Assembly (NCBI GenBank): GCA_043812795.1
Contig: JBDRLU010000013.1
Coordinates: 1 to 36,994 of the forward strand
DNA from: JBDRLU01 sp043812795
Lineage (GTDB): Bacteria > Chloroflexota > Dehalococcoidia > Dehalococcoidales > UBA2162
Length of the DNA: 36,994 nucleotides
Reading direction: 5' to 3'
The number at the start of each line of letters is the position of its first letter. Position 1 is the first letter of the stretch. The position numbers and the translations under genes are program-made. Below are positions 23,516-32,128 of the stretch, piece after piece. The notes beneath the pieces were generated by a model. The model made no database searches. It saw nothing but the letters and a program-made list of their open reading frames with translations, and was not told where the DNA came from.

Positions 23516-23528
23516 TCGGGGCGAGTGG
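23516..23528. repeat. Candidate att site, right end of island (within tRNA-Pro 3' end)
   Basis: Plus-strand TCGGGGCGAGTGG, the complement of the tRNA-Pro acceptor and T-stem 3' end, repeated exactly at 19105-19117 in direct orientation. Confidence 0.5.
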
Positions 23529-23591
23529 ATTCGAACCACCGACCTCAGCGTCCCGAACGCTGCGCGCTAAACCAAGCTGCGCTACGCCCCG
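23516..23591 (-). tRNA. tRNA-Pro (anticodon CGG)
   Basis: A complete cloverleaf can be drawn on the minus strand: acceptor CGGGGCG/CGCCCCG, D-arm GCGC...GCGC, anticodon stem CAGCG/CGCTG with loop TTCGGGA (anticodon CGG at loop positions 3-5), T-arm GGTGG-TTCGAAT-CCACT-like, discriminator A. The CCA end is not encoded; a short T-run follows immediately, then the palindrome GCTAAATTTAGC (23496-23507). Probably the integration target of the island to its left. Confidence 0.95.
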
Positions 23592-23603
23592 TCGGTCTTT
23601 ATC

Positions 23604-23632
23604 ATTATAGGCGGATTTTGCGTTTTAGACAA
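23604..23632 (-). promoter_or_regulatory. Promoter of the tRNA-Pro gene
   Basis: On the minus strand TTGTCT (23627-23632), a 17-bp spacer and TATAAT (23604-23609). The predicted start is about 6 bases before the mature 5' end of the tRNA. Confidence 0.65.
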
Positions 23633-23649
23633 GATTGTGCTACAAAATA

Positions 23650-23706
23650 GCTAACGGAGGCTTCGTTTCAGGGGAGCGAAGCCTCTCTCATATCACGGCT
23701 AACGGA
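23650..23706 (+). promoter_or_regulatory. Leader hairpin flanked by 9-bp direct repeats, before the phosphoglycerate mutase gene
   Basis: A 9-bp stem GAGGCTTCG/CGAAGCCTC (23657-23665 and 23677-23685) with an 11-base loop. GCTAACGGA occurs at both ends of the region (23650-23658 and 23698-23706). It does not match a riboswitch class I know. It could be a regulatory leader or a protein-binding region for the operon that follows. Confidence 0.4.
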
Positions 23707-23713
23707 TTTATTT

Positions 23714-24910
23714 ATGAAATATTGCGTCGTTATTCTGGATGGGGCGGCGGGCTGGGCTTTACCTGAGCGTGGCGGTAAGACCTGCCTGGAACTGGCCCGC
23801 ACGCCAAACCTGGATGCTATGGTCAAAGAGGGCGTGCTCGGTCTGGCGCGGACGGTGCCCGCCGGGATGGAGCCTTCGAGCGCCTGTGCTTGTATGTCCG
23901 TGCTGGGCTATGACCCCAAGGTTTACTACCGCGGCCGGGCCAGTATCGAAGCCCGCAGTATGGGCATACCGATGGCCGAGGACGAAGTGGTGTTTCGCTG
24001 CAACCTGGTGGCCGTCCAGGAAGACCGAATGCAAGACTACAGTGCCGGCCACATCAGCACTGATGAAGCAAAACAGCTTATCGATGTTCTTAATGAACAC
24101 CTGGGTACCGACCGGGTTCACTTCTACCCGGGAGTGAATTACCGGCACATCTGTAAGCTGAAGGGATACGAAGATACACTGCAGGCCGTGTGTACGCCGC
24201 CGCATGATATTCCCGGCCAGCCGGTCGGTGAGTTTCTGCCCAAAGGCCCGGGCAGTGAATGCTTACGTGACCTCATGCAGCGCTCGGAGGCAGTGCTTCG
24301 CGAGCATCCGGTGAACCTGAAACGGCAGTCACATGGTGAGGTGCCGGCGACAACCATCTGGCTTTTCTGGGGTAGCGGTCAGATTCCGGCGATGCCATCA
24401 TTCCAGCAGGTTTTTGGAGTGAAGGCGGCCATGACTTCAGGCGTGGACCTGCTCCGCGGTCTGGCCGACATGATGGGCATTGCGGTGCTACAAATACCGG
24501 GCGTGACCGATGGCCCGGATAATGATTATGCCGGGCAGGCGGCGGGAGCTCTGGATGCCCTGAAGCAGAACGACCTGGTTGTTATCCATATTGAAGCCCC
24601 CGACGAGGCCGGGCATGCCGGCGCCATTGACGAAAAAGTAACTGCCCTCGAAAATATAGATAGTAAGGTGCTGGGACAGTTGCGCTCGTGGCAAGCCGAG
24701 AGCACTCGGGTGCTGGTGATACCCGACCATCCGACACCAATTGAAATCCGGACTCATTGCCCCGACCCTGTTCCCTTCCTGCTCCGGGGTTCCGGATTTA
24801 GCTTTAATGGGGCGAAAAGGTTCACCGAGGTGGAAGCGGCAAAAACGGGCTTGTTTATTGACCCTGGTTATAATATTATGGAGAGATTAATAAAGCAGGG
24901 TAGTAACTAA
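23714..24910 (+). CDS. apgM: 2,3-bisphosphoglycerate-independent phosphoglycerate mutase, archaeal type
   Basis: Interconverts 3- and 2-phosphoglycerate. It has 398 residues, the ApgM length, rather than about 510 for GpmI. It starts with the metal site VVILDGAAGW and has the phosphoserine region MEPSSACACMSVLGYDP (Ser62), GRASIEARSMGI, and the metal sites HIEAPDEAGHAG and IPDHPTPIEIRTH. ATG 23714 begins the conserved N-terminus; the ribosome site is poor. The final A of its stop is the first base of the aspartate kinase ATG. Confidence 0.93.
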   Translation: MKYCVVILDGAAGWALPERGGKTCLELARTPNLDAMVKEGVLGLARTVPAGMEPSSACACMSVLGYDPKVYYRGRASIEARSMGIPMAEDEVVFRCNLVAVQEDRMQDYSAGHISTDEAKQLIDVLNEHLGTDRVHFYPGVNYRHICKLKGYEDTLQAVCTPPHDIPGQPVGEFLPKGPGSECLRDLMQRSEAVLREHPVNLKRQSHGEVPATTIWLFWGSGQIPAMPSFQQVFGVKAAMTSGVDLLRGLADMMGIAVLQIPGVTDGPDNDYAGQAAGALDALKQNDLVVIHIEAPDEAGHAGAIDEKVTALENIDSKVLGQLRSWQAESTRVLVIPDHPTPIEIRTHCPDPVPFLLRGSGFSFNGAKRFTEVEAAKTGLFIDPGYNIMERLIKQGSN

Positions 24911-25974
24911 TGGCTTTAGTCGTGCAAAAATATGGCGGCACGTCTGTCGCCGATGCTGAAAAAATTAAGAATGTGGCCCGGCGTATCGTTGCCCGGCGTG
25001 AAAAAGGCGACCAGGTAGTGGTCGTTGTCTCGGCGATGGGCGATGCCACCGACGATTTGATTAAGCTGGCTTACCAGGTTACCGAGCGTCCCAGCGAGCG
25101 TGAACTGGATGTCCTGCTCTCTACCGGCGAGCTGGTGGCGAGTACGTTGATGGCGATGGCGCTACGGAATATGGGTTATGAGGCAATCAGCCTGAGCGGC
25201 GCCCAGGCCGGTATTAAGACGGACGCTAATCACAGCCGGGCCAGGATTCTCAATATCGACGTGACGCGAATGGAGAAAGAGCTGGAGCAGGGGAAGGTGG
25301 TCATCGTTGCCGGCTTTCAGGGCATTACCGATGACATGGATGTGACCACGCTGGGGCGGGGTGGTTCGGATACCACGGCGGTAGCTATCGCGGCCGCGCT
25401 CAAGGCTCAGGTCTGCGAAAGATATACTGACGTCGAAGGAATTTATACGGCCGACCCGCGCTTTGTGCCTGAAGCCCGACCCTTAGCCGAGGTCAGCTAT
25501 GAAGAGATGCTGGAGTTAGCCACCTACGGGTCGAAAGTGATACATCCCCGGGCCATCGAACTCGGAGAGCTCTTCGAAGTACCCATTCTGGTTGCTTCCA
25601 GCTTTACCGATAGCCCGGGAACACTAATACATGGAGACGAATCTATGGAAGTACGTAACAAAGTGAGAAGCATTGCTCAGGACCTGGATGTGGCTAAAGT
25701 TACCATTGTCGGTGTGCCTGACCATCCCGGTATTGCCGCGGCTATTTTCGAGGCGCTGGCCAAGGCCAATGTCAGTATCGATACTATCGTTCAGAACGCC
25801 AGCGTCAATAAAATTACCGACCTGTCATTTACTGTGGCACGTAGTGAGCTAACGAGGGCAATGAAGGTAGCCACACCGATGGCAGAATCTATCGGTGCCC
25901 GGGAATGCGTCAGCGATGCTAAACTGGCTAAAGTAAGTATTATCGGCACCGGAATGCAGAATACGCCGGGTTAA
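24910..25974 (+). CDS. lysC: Aspartate kinase, truncated by an in-frame TAA
   Basis: Phosphorylates aspartate, first step to lysine, threonine and methionine. The kinase domain has KYGGTSVAD at residues 6-14, GRGGSDTTAVAIAAALKA, and YTDVEGIYTADPR. The first ACT domain follows from about 266 (VTIVGVPDHPGIAAAIF). The second ACT domain (VSIIGTGMQNTPG) is cut at codon 355 by TAA (25972-25974). The same frame resumes at once with AARMFRTLSEQGINIELITT and runs to TAG 26130. The undisturbed protein would have 406 residues, normal for the family. Function of the truncated product is uncertain, since ACT2 completes the regulatory dimer. Confidence 0.9.
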   Translation: MALVVQKYGGTSVADAEKIKNVARRIVARREKGDQVVVVVSAMGDATDDLIKLAYQVTERPSERELDVLLSTGELVASTLMAMALRNMGYEAISLSGAQAGIKTDANHSRARILNIDVTRMEKELEQGKVVIVAGFQGITDDMDVTTLGRGGSDTTAVAIAAALKAQVCERYTDVEGIYTADPRFVPEARPLAEVSYEEMLELATYGSKVIHPRAIELGELFEVPILVASSFTDSPGTLIHGDESMEVRNKVRSIAQDLDVAKVTIVGVPDHPGIAAAIFEALAKANVSIDTIVQNASVNKITDLSFTVARSELTRAMKVATPMAESIGARECVSDAKLAKVSIIGTGMQNTPG

Positions 25975-26130
25975 GCCGCCAGAATGTTCCGGACATTGAG
26001 TGAGCAGGGTATCAACATCGAGCTTATTACCACTTCGGAGATAAGGATAACCTGCATCATCGCTGAGGCTAAGGTCAAGGACGCCGTGCGCGCTCTGCAC
26101 CGGGCTTTCGAGCTTGATACCGCCGAATAG
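25975..26130 (+). pseudogene. In-frame continuation of aspartate kinase (end of second ACT domain)
   Basis: Codons after the TAA encode AARMFRTLSEQGINIELITT, then SEIRITCIIAEAKVKDAVRA, the usual end of the aspartokinase ACT2 domain, stopping at TAG 26128-26130. There is no frameshift and no decay, so the nonsense codon looks recent, or an assembly error, or is read through. An internal ATG at 25984 has no ribosome site. Confidence 0.85.
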
Positions 26131-26165
26131 ATAACCCGTATCGGAATTAACTGGAGAGGGTAAGG

Positions 26166-26996
26166 ATGGCCTACCAGGAAGAGGAAAAAACAAAGTTAAG
26201 GCGGCAGTTCAGTAAAGAGGCGATTGCTCTGGCGATGCAAGGGCGGTGGCGGGAGGCGGTAGTCGCTAACAAGAGCCTTATCGAGAACTTCCCCAATGAT
26301 GTCGATGCCTACAACCGTTTGGGCCGGGCCCACATGGAACTGGGCGAGTATCCGTCAGCCAAAGGTGCTTATCAAAAGGCGGTGGAGCTTGACCCCTATA
26401 ATACTATTGCCAAAAAGAACCTGAGCCGTTTGTCCCTTCTGGAAAAGGAGGCTGTGGCTACCGGTGAAGGCAGTGCTCAAAAAGTCGAGCCGCAGCAGTT
26501 TATCGAGGAGGTCGGCAAGGCGGGAGTGGTTAACCTGCATCGCCTGGCGCCGCCGCCGGTACTGGCGAGACTGGTCGCCGGCGCAAGCGTAAATCTGCGG
26601 GTGGAAAATGCGAACCTGGTGGCTGAGAACGGGCAGGGCGAATATCTGGGACAAGTCGACCCGAGACACGCACAACGGCTGGTGAAGCTGATGGAAAGCG
26701 GTAACAAATATAGCGCCGCGGTCGTCAGTTCGACCGAACAGGGGGTAACCATTATCATCCGAGAAGTATTCCAGCACCCCAGTCAAGCCGGGCGTCCCTC
26801 TTTCCCATCCCGCGGGCCTGAAGGCTTTCGGCCTTATATTGCCGATAGAATAATCAGGCGGGGATTGGAATACGAGGAGGTACCTGAGGGGTCGGGATAT
26901 ACTATCATTGGCGGGGATGAATCTGAATTATCGTCTGAGGAATCAGTTGAGATAGAGGAAGAAGAAGAGGACGAAGAGACCGAGAATGGCGAATAG
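26166..26996 (+). CDS. Tetratricopeptide repeat protein
   Basis: A 276-residue cytoplasmic protein. At least two TPR units are visible in about residues 12-85 (ALAMQGRWREAVVANKSLIE and AYNRLGRAHMELGEYPSAKG). A beta-rich central domain (LRVENANLVAENGQGEYLGQV, about 135-200) resembles no family I can name. The tail is strongly acidic (EEEEEDEE). GGAGAGGGTAAGG precedes ATG 26166. It sits 35 bases after the aspartate kinase region and 16 bases before gyrA. The function is unknown; TPRs suggest a protein-binding role. Confidence 0.82.
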   Translation: MAYQEEEKTKLRRQFSKEAIALAMQGRWREAVVANKSLIENFPNDVDAYNRLGRAHMELGEYPSAKGAYQKAVELDPYNTIAKKNLSRLSLLEKEAVATGEGSAQKVEPQQFIEEVGKAGVVNLHRLAPPPVLARLVAGASVNLRVENANLVAENGQGEYLGQVDPRHAQRLVKLMESGNKYSAAVVSSTEQGVTIIIREVFQHPSQAGRPSFPSRGPEGFRPYIADRIIRRGLEYEEVPEGSGYTIIGGDESELSSEESVEIEEEEEDEETENGE

Positions 26997-27012
26997 GGGG
27001 ATTTGAGAGAAC

Positions 27013-29478
27013 ATGGTTTTAGGTAAGACAAGACCGGTGAATATCGAGGACGAAATGAGGTCGTCCTACCTTGATTACGCCATGAGCGTAATTGTTTCCC
27101 GTGCTTTACCTGACGTTCGGGATGGCTTGAAGCCGGTACAGCGGCGGATCCTGTATGCCATGAATGACATGGGTATCACCCATAACAGCTCTCACAAGAA
27201 GAGCGCCCGTATCGTTGGTGAAGTTTTGGGTAAGTATCATCCCCATGGCGATACGTCAGTCTATGATGCGATGGTACGCCTGGCACAGGATTTTTCCATG
27301 CGTTACGTACTCATCGACGGGCAGGGCAATTTCGGCAGCATGGATAATGACCCGCCCGCTGCCATGCGTTACACCGAAGCCCGGTTGACCGAGATTGCCG
27401 GGCAGATGCTGGTTGATATCGATAAGGATACGGTCGATTTTGTCACCAACTTTGATGATAGCTTGAAAGAACCGACCGTGCTGCCTACCCGGCTACCCAA
27501 TTTATTACTAAACGGTAGCGCCGGCATTGCGGTGGGCATGGCCACCAATATTCCGCCCCATAATTTGACTGAGATTTGTGATGCTATTACCCATATTATC
27601 GAACATCCCATGGCCACCGTGGAAGAACTTCACCAGTTCGTTAAGGGTCCGGATTTTCCCACGGGAGGGATTATCCTCGGGCAGGAAGGCATCCGCAGTG
27701 CCTATGCTACCGGGCACGGCAAGATTGTGCTGCAAGCCCGGGCCGAAATTAAAGAAGCCTCCGATAAGGGGCGTTCTCAGATAATAGTTACCGAGCTACC
27801 CTATCAGACCAACAAAGCCTCTTTAGTTGAGCGTATTGCCGAACTGGTTGAAGAGAAGAAAATTTTCGGTATCAGCGAAGTCCGGGATGAGTCTGACCGC
27901 CAGGGCATGAACATTGTCATTGAGTTAAGGCGTGACGCCCATCCGCAACAAGTCCTCAACAGCCTTTATAAGCATACGGCCATGCAATCGGCTTTCTTCG
28001 TCAATATGCTAGCCCTGGTTGATGGCCAGCCTCGCGTGCTCAGCCTGAAGGAAGCTATCCTCCATTATATTGATTTCCGCCGTCAGGTTATCACGCGCCG
28101 TTGTGAATTCGAATTAAAGGGGGCCAAGGCACGGGCCCACATCCTGGAAGGGCTGAAAATTGCTCTCGACCACATCGATGAAGTAATTGCCACGATTCGT
28201 AATTCGGAGACGGCCGAACAGGCTAGGCAGAGCTTGATGACCAAGTTCGGTCTGTCCCAGCTTCAGGCACAGGCAATCCTGGATATGCAGCTACGCCGGC
28301 TGGCCAGCCTGGAGCGGAAGCGGATAATGGATGAATACGCCGAGGTCTTGAAGACCATTGCCTATTTAGAGGATATCCTGGCTAACCCGGGGAAAGTATT
28401 GCTTCTGGTAAAGGACGAAGCCAAGGCTCTTAAGACGAAATTCGGCGATGACCGGCGGACGGAAATAAGCGAAGAGGAAGTAACCGAATTTAATGTCGAA
28501 GACCTGGTGCCGCACCAGCGGGTAGTAGTCACGTTGAGCAGCCGTGGATTTATCAAATGGGTACCATCCCATCTTTATACGCCGCAACACCGGGGTGGCA
28601 AGGGTATCATCGGGGTGGTTACCACTGAGAGTGATGCCGTAAGACTACTGACGGTGGCGGATACCCATGATAGTCTGCTCTTTTTTACCAGCCGCGGTAA
28701 AGTGTACCGGCTGAAGACCTACGAAGTGCCGGAAGGTACTTCACGGGTCGCTAAAGGCACGGCGGTGGCTAATCTCTTCCCCATTGCCGAGAATGAAAAA
28801 GTGATGGAAGTGGTCAGGGTGCTCGATTTTACGGAAGATGTTTACCTGCTGATGGCTACACGCCGCGGCGAGATTAAGAAGACGGCGCTGAAGAATTTTG
28901 CTAATGTGCGCATGAACGGCCTTATCGCCATGAACGTGGACAAAGAAGACGAGCTAGTCGCTGCCTGCCTGGCAACCGACAAAGACGATGTTATGCTGGT
29001 AACTCAGAAAGGGCAATCGATTAAGTTTACTGTTTCTGAAATCAGGAGGACGTCCCGGACGAGCGGCGGCGTGCGCGGTATCCGGCTGGTGCCGGGAGAC
29101 CAACTCGTGAGCATGGCGGTGGTGAGGCGTGATGCCTTCCTGCTGGCGGTTACCGCCAATGGGTTCGGTAAACTGACACCGCTTAAGAACTACCCGCCGC
29201 AGCACCGCGCCGGCATTGGCGTCAGGACTTACCGGATTACGGATAAATCGGGTGATGTGGCGGCGGCGAAGGTGGTGATGTTGAACCAGCAGGTGATGAT
29301 TATTTCGGCCGAGGGCATTATTATCCATACGCCGGTGAAAGAGCGCGACCCGAAGCAGGGCATTACCATTCAGGGCCGGAGTACTCAGGGCGTGAAATTA
29401 ATGAGGCTCGATGAGGATGATAGCGTGGTCAGTATTACCTGTTTCGACCGGACCGAGAAAACCACCGACGCGCGTTAG
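27013..29478 (+). CDS. gyrA: DNA gyrase subunit A
   Basis: Cleavage/religation subunit, 821 residues. It opens with EDEMRSSYLDYAMSVIVSRALPDVRDGLKPVQRRIL and has the catalytic Tyr in AAMRYTEARL. The C-terminal six-bladed domain has a GyrA-box-like QHRGGKG (canonical QRRGGKG, one substitution), which argues for gyrase rather than topoisomerase IV. ATG 27013 begins the conserved N-terminus. The SDR gene follows 14 bases after the stop. Confidence 0.96.
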   Translation: MVLGKTRPVNIEDEMRSSYLDYAMSVIVSRALPDVRDGLKPVQRRILYAMNDMGITHNSSHKKSARIVGEVLGKYHPHGDTSVYDAMVRLAQDFSMRYVLIDGQGNFGSMDNDPPAAMRYTEARLTEIAGQMLVDIDKDTVDFVTNFDDSLKEPTVLPTRLPNLLLNGSAGIAVGMATNIPPHNLTEICDAITHIIEHPMATVEELHQFVKGPDFPTGGIILGQEGIRSAYATGHGKIVLQARAEIKEASDKGRSQIIVTELPYQTNKASLVERIAELVEEKKIFGISEVRDESDRQGMNIVIELRRDAHPQQVLNSLYKHTAMQSAFFVNMLALVDGQPRVLSLKEAILHYIDFRRQVITRRCEFELKGAKARAHILEGLKIALDHIDEVIATIRNSETAEQARQSLMTKFGLSQLQAQAILDMQLRRLASLERKRIMDEYAEVLKTIAYLEDILANPGKVLLLVKDEAKALKTKFGDDRRTEISEEEVTEFNVEDLVPHQRVVVTLSSRGFIKWVPSHLYTPQHRGGKGIIGVVTTESDAVRLLTVADTHDSLLFFTSRGKVYRLKTYEVPEGTSRVAKGTAVANLFPIAENEKVMEVVRVLDFTEDVYLLMATRRGEIKKTALKNFANVRMNGLIAMNVDKEDELVAACLATDKDDVMLVTQKGQSIKFTVSEIRRTSRTSGGVRGIRLVPGDQLVSMAVVRRDAFLLAVTANGFGKLTPLKNYPPQHRAGIGVRTYRITDKSGDVAAAKVVMLNQQVMIISAEGIIIHTPVKERDPKQGITIQGRSTQGVKLMRLDEDDSVVSITCFDRTEKTTDAR

Positions 29479-29492
29479 CCAGAGGAGTGAAT

Positions 29493-30275
29493 ATGTCTAT
29501 ACCCAGTCTTTCGCTAAACGGTAAGGTGGCCCTGGTCACCGGAGCTAAAAGGGGCATCGGGCAGGCGGTGGCGCTGGCTTTCGCTGATGCGGGGGCGGAA
29601 GTCGCCATCTGTACGCGGGTGCTCAAAGATGCTACCGGCGACCTGGAGACTGTGGCCGAGGAGATCCGGAGACGGGGCCGGCGGTCATTAGCTCTCCAGG
29701 CCGATGTTTCACGAAAGGCTGACGTCGATAGCCTTGTCCAGAGAGTTATGGATGAGTTCGGGGTTATTGATATTCTGGTGAATAATGCCGGTAACAGCAG
29801 CCAGTTCCAATTACTGGAGACTTCCGAAGACGAGTGGCAGAAGACTATCGATGCCCATCTGAAAAGCTGTTATCTTTGCTGCCAGGCCGTGGGTAAAGGT
29901 ATGGTGGCGCGCCGGAGCGGGAATATCGTCAACGTGGCTTCGGTGGTGGGCATATCGACCTGGGCGGCCCGTGGCTTGACCAGCACTTATAATATCGCTA
30001 AGGCCGGCATGATTATGCTGACCAAGGTGCTGGCAAAGCAGGTCGGGGCTCATAACGTGCGGGTGAATGCCATCGCTCCGGGCGTGGTCAAGACCGAACG
30101 GACGAGAGGACTATGGCAGGGCCCGAAAATGGTGGACGTGGAACTGGCCAAGATTCCTTTGGGCCGGCTGGCAACGGTCGAAGATATCGTCGGCCCGGTC
30201 TTATTCCTGGCTTCGGACGCCTCAGCTTACATTACCGGGCAGACTCTCATCATCGACGGCGGCTTGATGACTTAA
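29493..30275 (+). CDS. SDR family oxidoreductase
   Basis: A 260-residue classical short-chain dehydrogenase/reductase. The cofactor motif is TGAKRGIG (near residue 20), then NNAG, an active-site Ser in NVASVVGIS, and YNIAK as YxxxK. The end TGQTLIIDGGLMT is standard, as in FabG-like 3-oxoacyl reductases; the substrate is not defined. ATG 29493 has AGAGGAG at 5 bases; GTG 29487 is in frame but overlaps that site. Its 3' end overlaps the convergent radical SAM gene by 54 bases. Confidence 0.9.
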   Translation: MSIPSLSLNGKVALVTGAKRGIGQAVALAFADAGAEVAICTRVLKDATGDLETVAEEIRRRGRRSLALQADVSRKADVDSLVQRVMDEFGVIDILVNNAGNSSQFQLLETSEDEWQKTIDAHLKSCYLCCQAVGKGMVARRSGNIVNVASVVGISTWAARGLTSTYNIAKAGMIMLTKVLAKQVGAHNVRVNAIAPGVVKTERTRGLWQGPKMVDVELAKIPLGRLATVEDIVGPVLFLASDASAYITGQTLIIDGGLMT

Positions 30276-32105
30276 TTGCCGTCCCGCCTGGTATTTCTCC
30301 CGGCAGGCGGGCTGTAAACGCTGCAGTCCACAGGTGTTACAGTTTTCGGTACGGCAGTCTGGCGTGGCCTGTTCGGTCAGCGAACGCTGGTATTCCTTCT
30401 TCAAGAAAGCCGGCGTGACTCCGATATCGATATGTCCCCAGGGTAGAGGTTCGTCCAGAGGACGCTGGCGGTGGATATAGAAGCCCGGCTCAAGGCCGGC
30501 GGCAGCAAAAGCCCGCAGCCAGTTTTCGTAGTTGAAGTGTTCGCTCCACGAGTCGAACTGGCTGCCCAGCTTCCAGGCCTGATAAATAACCTGTCCCAAC
30601 CGGCGGTCGCCCCGCGATAAAGTTGCCTCGAGCTGGCTCACCTTCGGGTCTTGCCAGGACAGGCTGACGTTTCTCCGCCGTAAACCCTGCCTGAGTATTT
30701 CCTGCTTGGCATCGAGGTTCGTTTCACTCTCCTGGGCAGCCCACTGGAAAGGGGTGTGGGGTTTAGGGACAAAGGTCGCTACGTTGAGTCTTATCCGGGG
30801 TGTCCGGCCCGCTCTCGGCCCCAGGGCGCGGACTTTGTCAACGACACTAACGATTTCAGCCACGTCATCCTCGGTTTCGCCGGGTAAGCCGACCATAAAG
30901 TAGATTTTGAGGCCGGTCCAGCCGCGCTCGAAAGCAACGGCGGCTGTTTCCAGTAATTTTTCTTCGGAAACATTCTTGTTGATACAGCGCCGTAGCCGTT
31001 CACTGCCGGCCTCGACGGCGAAGGTGAGGCCGGTCTTTTTGTGTGTCGGCAGAGAGTTCATCAGCTCTACCGAAAAGCTATCGATGTAAAGGCTGGGTAG
31101 GGAGAGGGTAAGGCCGGGATATTCGCGAGCGATGGCGGCGACCAGCTTGTCGATATCGGGATAGTCACTGGTGCTGAGGGAGACGAGCGAGACCTCGTTA
31201 TAACCACAGTTAGCCACCAGCTCGCCGATGGCGGGCACGATTTCGGACTGAGGGCGTTCCCGTACCGGGCGGTAGATAGAACTCGCCTGGCAAAAACGGC
31301 AGCCGTGGGTGCAGCCGCGCTGGATTTCGATGGCCCCGCGGTCATGGACGACTTCGATATAGGGCACGACCGGCCGGGTTACCGGCGGAGGTAGTTCGGT
31401 GACAATCCGCCGCTTGATGGTCGCTTTTGCCCTGGTCGCGGTCGGTGTCAGGCTCTTAAGTGTGCCGTCGGGCTGATATTCCGCCCGGTACAGGCCGGGG
31501 ACGTAAATGCCGGGAATAGCGGCCACCTGCCGTAGCAGTCCGGCTTTGCCGGCTTTTTTGTCCTGATGCTTCCATTCACGGAGGCAGTCCAATAATTCCA
31601 ATAATACTTCCTCTCCATCGCCGACAACGAAGAAGTCGATAAAATCGCTCATCGGTTCGGGGTTGAGGGCACCGCTGCCGCCGGCAATGACCAGGGGGTG
31701 GGTATCGTTCCTTTCGGCGGCCAGGACCGGAATCTGGGCCAGGTCAAGCATATTCAGGACATTGGTGTAGGTAAGCTCATAACCCAGAGAAAAGCCGATG
31801 ATATCGAAGTCCTTTAAGGGATGCTTCGTTTCGAGGCTGAACAGGGGCATACCGGCGGCGCGCAGGGCAGCGGCCATATCCGGCCAGGGGGCATAGACCC
31901 TTTCGGCCAGAGCGTCGGGCAGGCGGTTAATCAGGTCGTAAAGGATAGGCAAGGCCATGTTGGACATGCCGATTTCATAAAGGTCCGGGTAACTGAGGGC
32001 AAGGCGCAGCGGGACTTTGTCCCAGTCCTTGACAATGCTATTCCATTCCCCGCCGGTATAGCGGGCGGGCCTGGTCACATGGTAGAGGATATTATTGAGG
32101 GTCAA
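30222..32105 (-). CDS. B12-binding domain/radical SAM protein (TIGR03960-like)
   Basis: About 627 residues. The N-terminal half has a cobalamin-binding-like fold (LRLALSYPDLYEIGMSNMAL, VIAGGSGALNPEPMSDFIDF). The radical SAM core shows CTHGCRFC near residue 264, with QRGCTHGCRFCQASSIYRPVRERP typical of the TIGR03960/YgiQ-like group. The C-terminus has a Cys-rich patch (CRTENCNTCGLQRLQPAC). TTG 32105 has GGAGG at 6 bases; the frame continues upstream into the MBL gene without homology. The reaction is unknown. Downstream partner of the MBL hydrolase. Confidence 0.88.
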   Translation of the reverse strand: MTLNNILYHVTRPARYTGGEWNSIVKDWDKVPLRLALSYPDLYEIGMSNMALPILYDLINRLPDALAERVYAPWPDMAAALRAAGMPLFSLETKHPLKDFDIIGFSLGYELTYTNVLNMLDLAQIPVLAAERNDTHPLVIAGGSGALNPEPMSDFIDFFVVGDGEEVLLELLDCLREWKHQDKKAGKAGLLRQVAAIPGIYVPGLYRAEYQPDGTLKSLTPTATRAKATIKRRIVTELPPPVTRPVVPYIEVVHDRGAIEIQRGCTHGCRFCQASSIYRPVRERPQSEIVPAIGELVANCGYNEVSLVSLSTSDYPDIDKLVAAIAREYPGLTLSLPSLYIDSFSVELMNSLPTHKKTGLTFAVEAGSERLRRCINKNVSEEKLLETAAVAFERGWTGLKIYFMVGLPGETEDDVAEIVSVVDKVRALGPRAGRTPRIRLNVATFVPKPHTPFQWAAQESETNLDAKQEILRQGLRRRNVSLSWQDPKVSQLEATLSRGDRRLGQVIYQAWKLGSQFDSWSEHFNYENWLRAFAAAGLEPGFYIHRQRPLDEPLPWGHIDIGVTPAFLKKEYQRSLTEQATPDCRTENCNTCGLQRLQPACREKYQAGRQLSHQAAVDDESLPGNVS

Positions 32106-32128
32106 TTCATGCCTCCGAGGATGCTGAC

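Noticed and set aside
25984..26130. Separate small ACT-domain gene starting at the ATG after the aspartate kinase stop
   Set aside because: No ribosome site, and it starts within a conserved motif continuous with the upstream frame; better read as the cut-off end of lysC.
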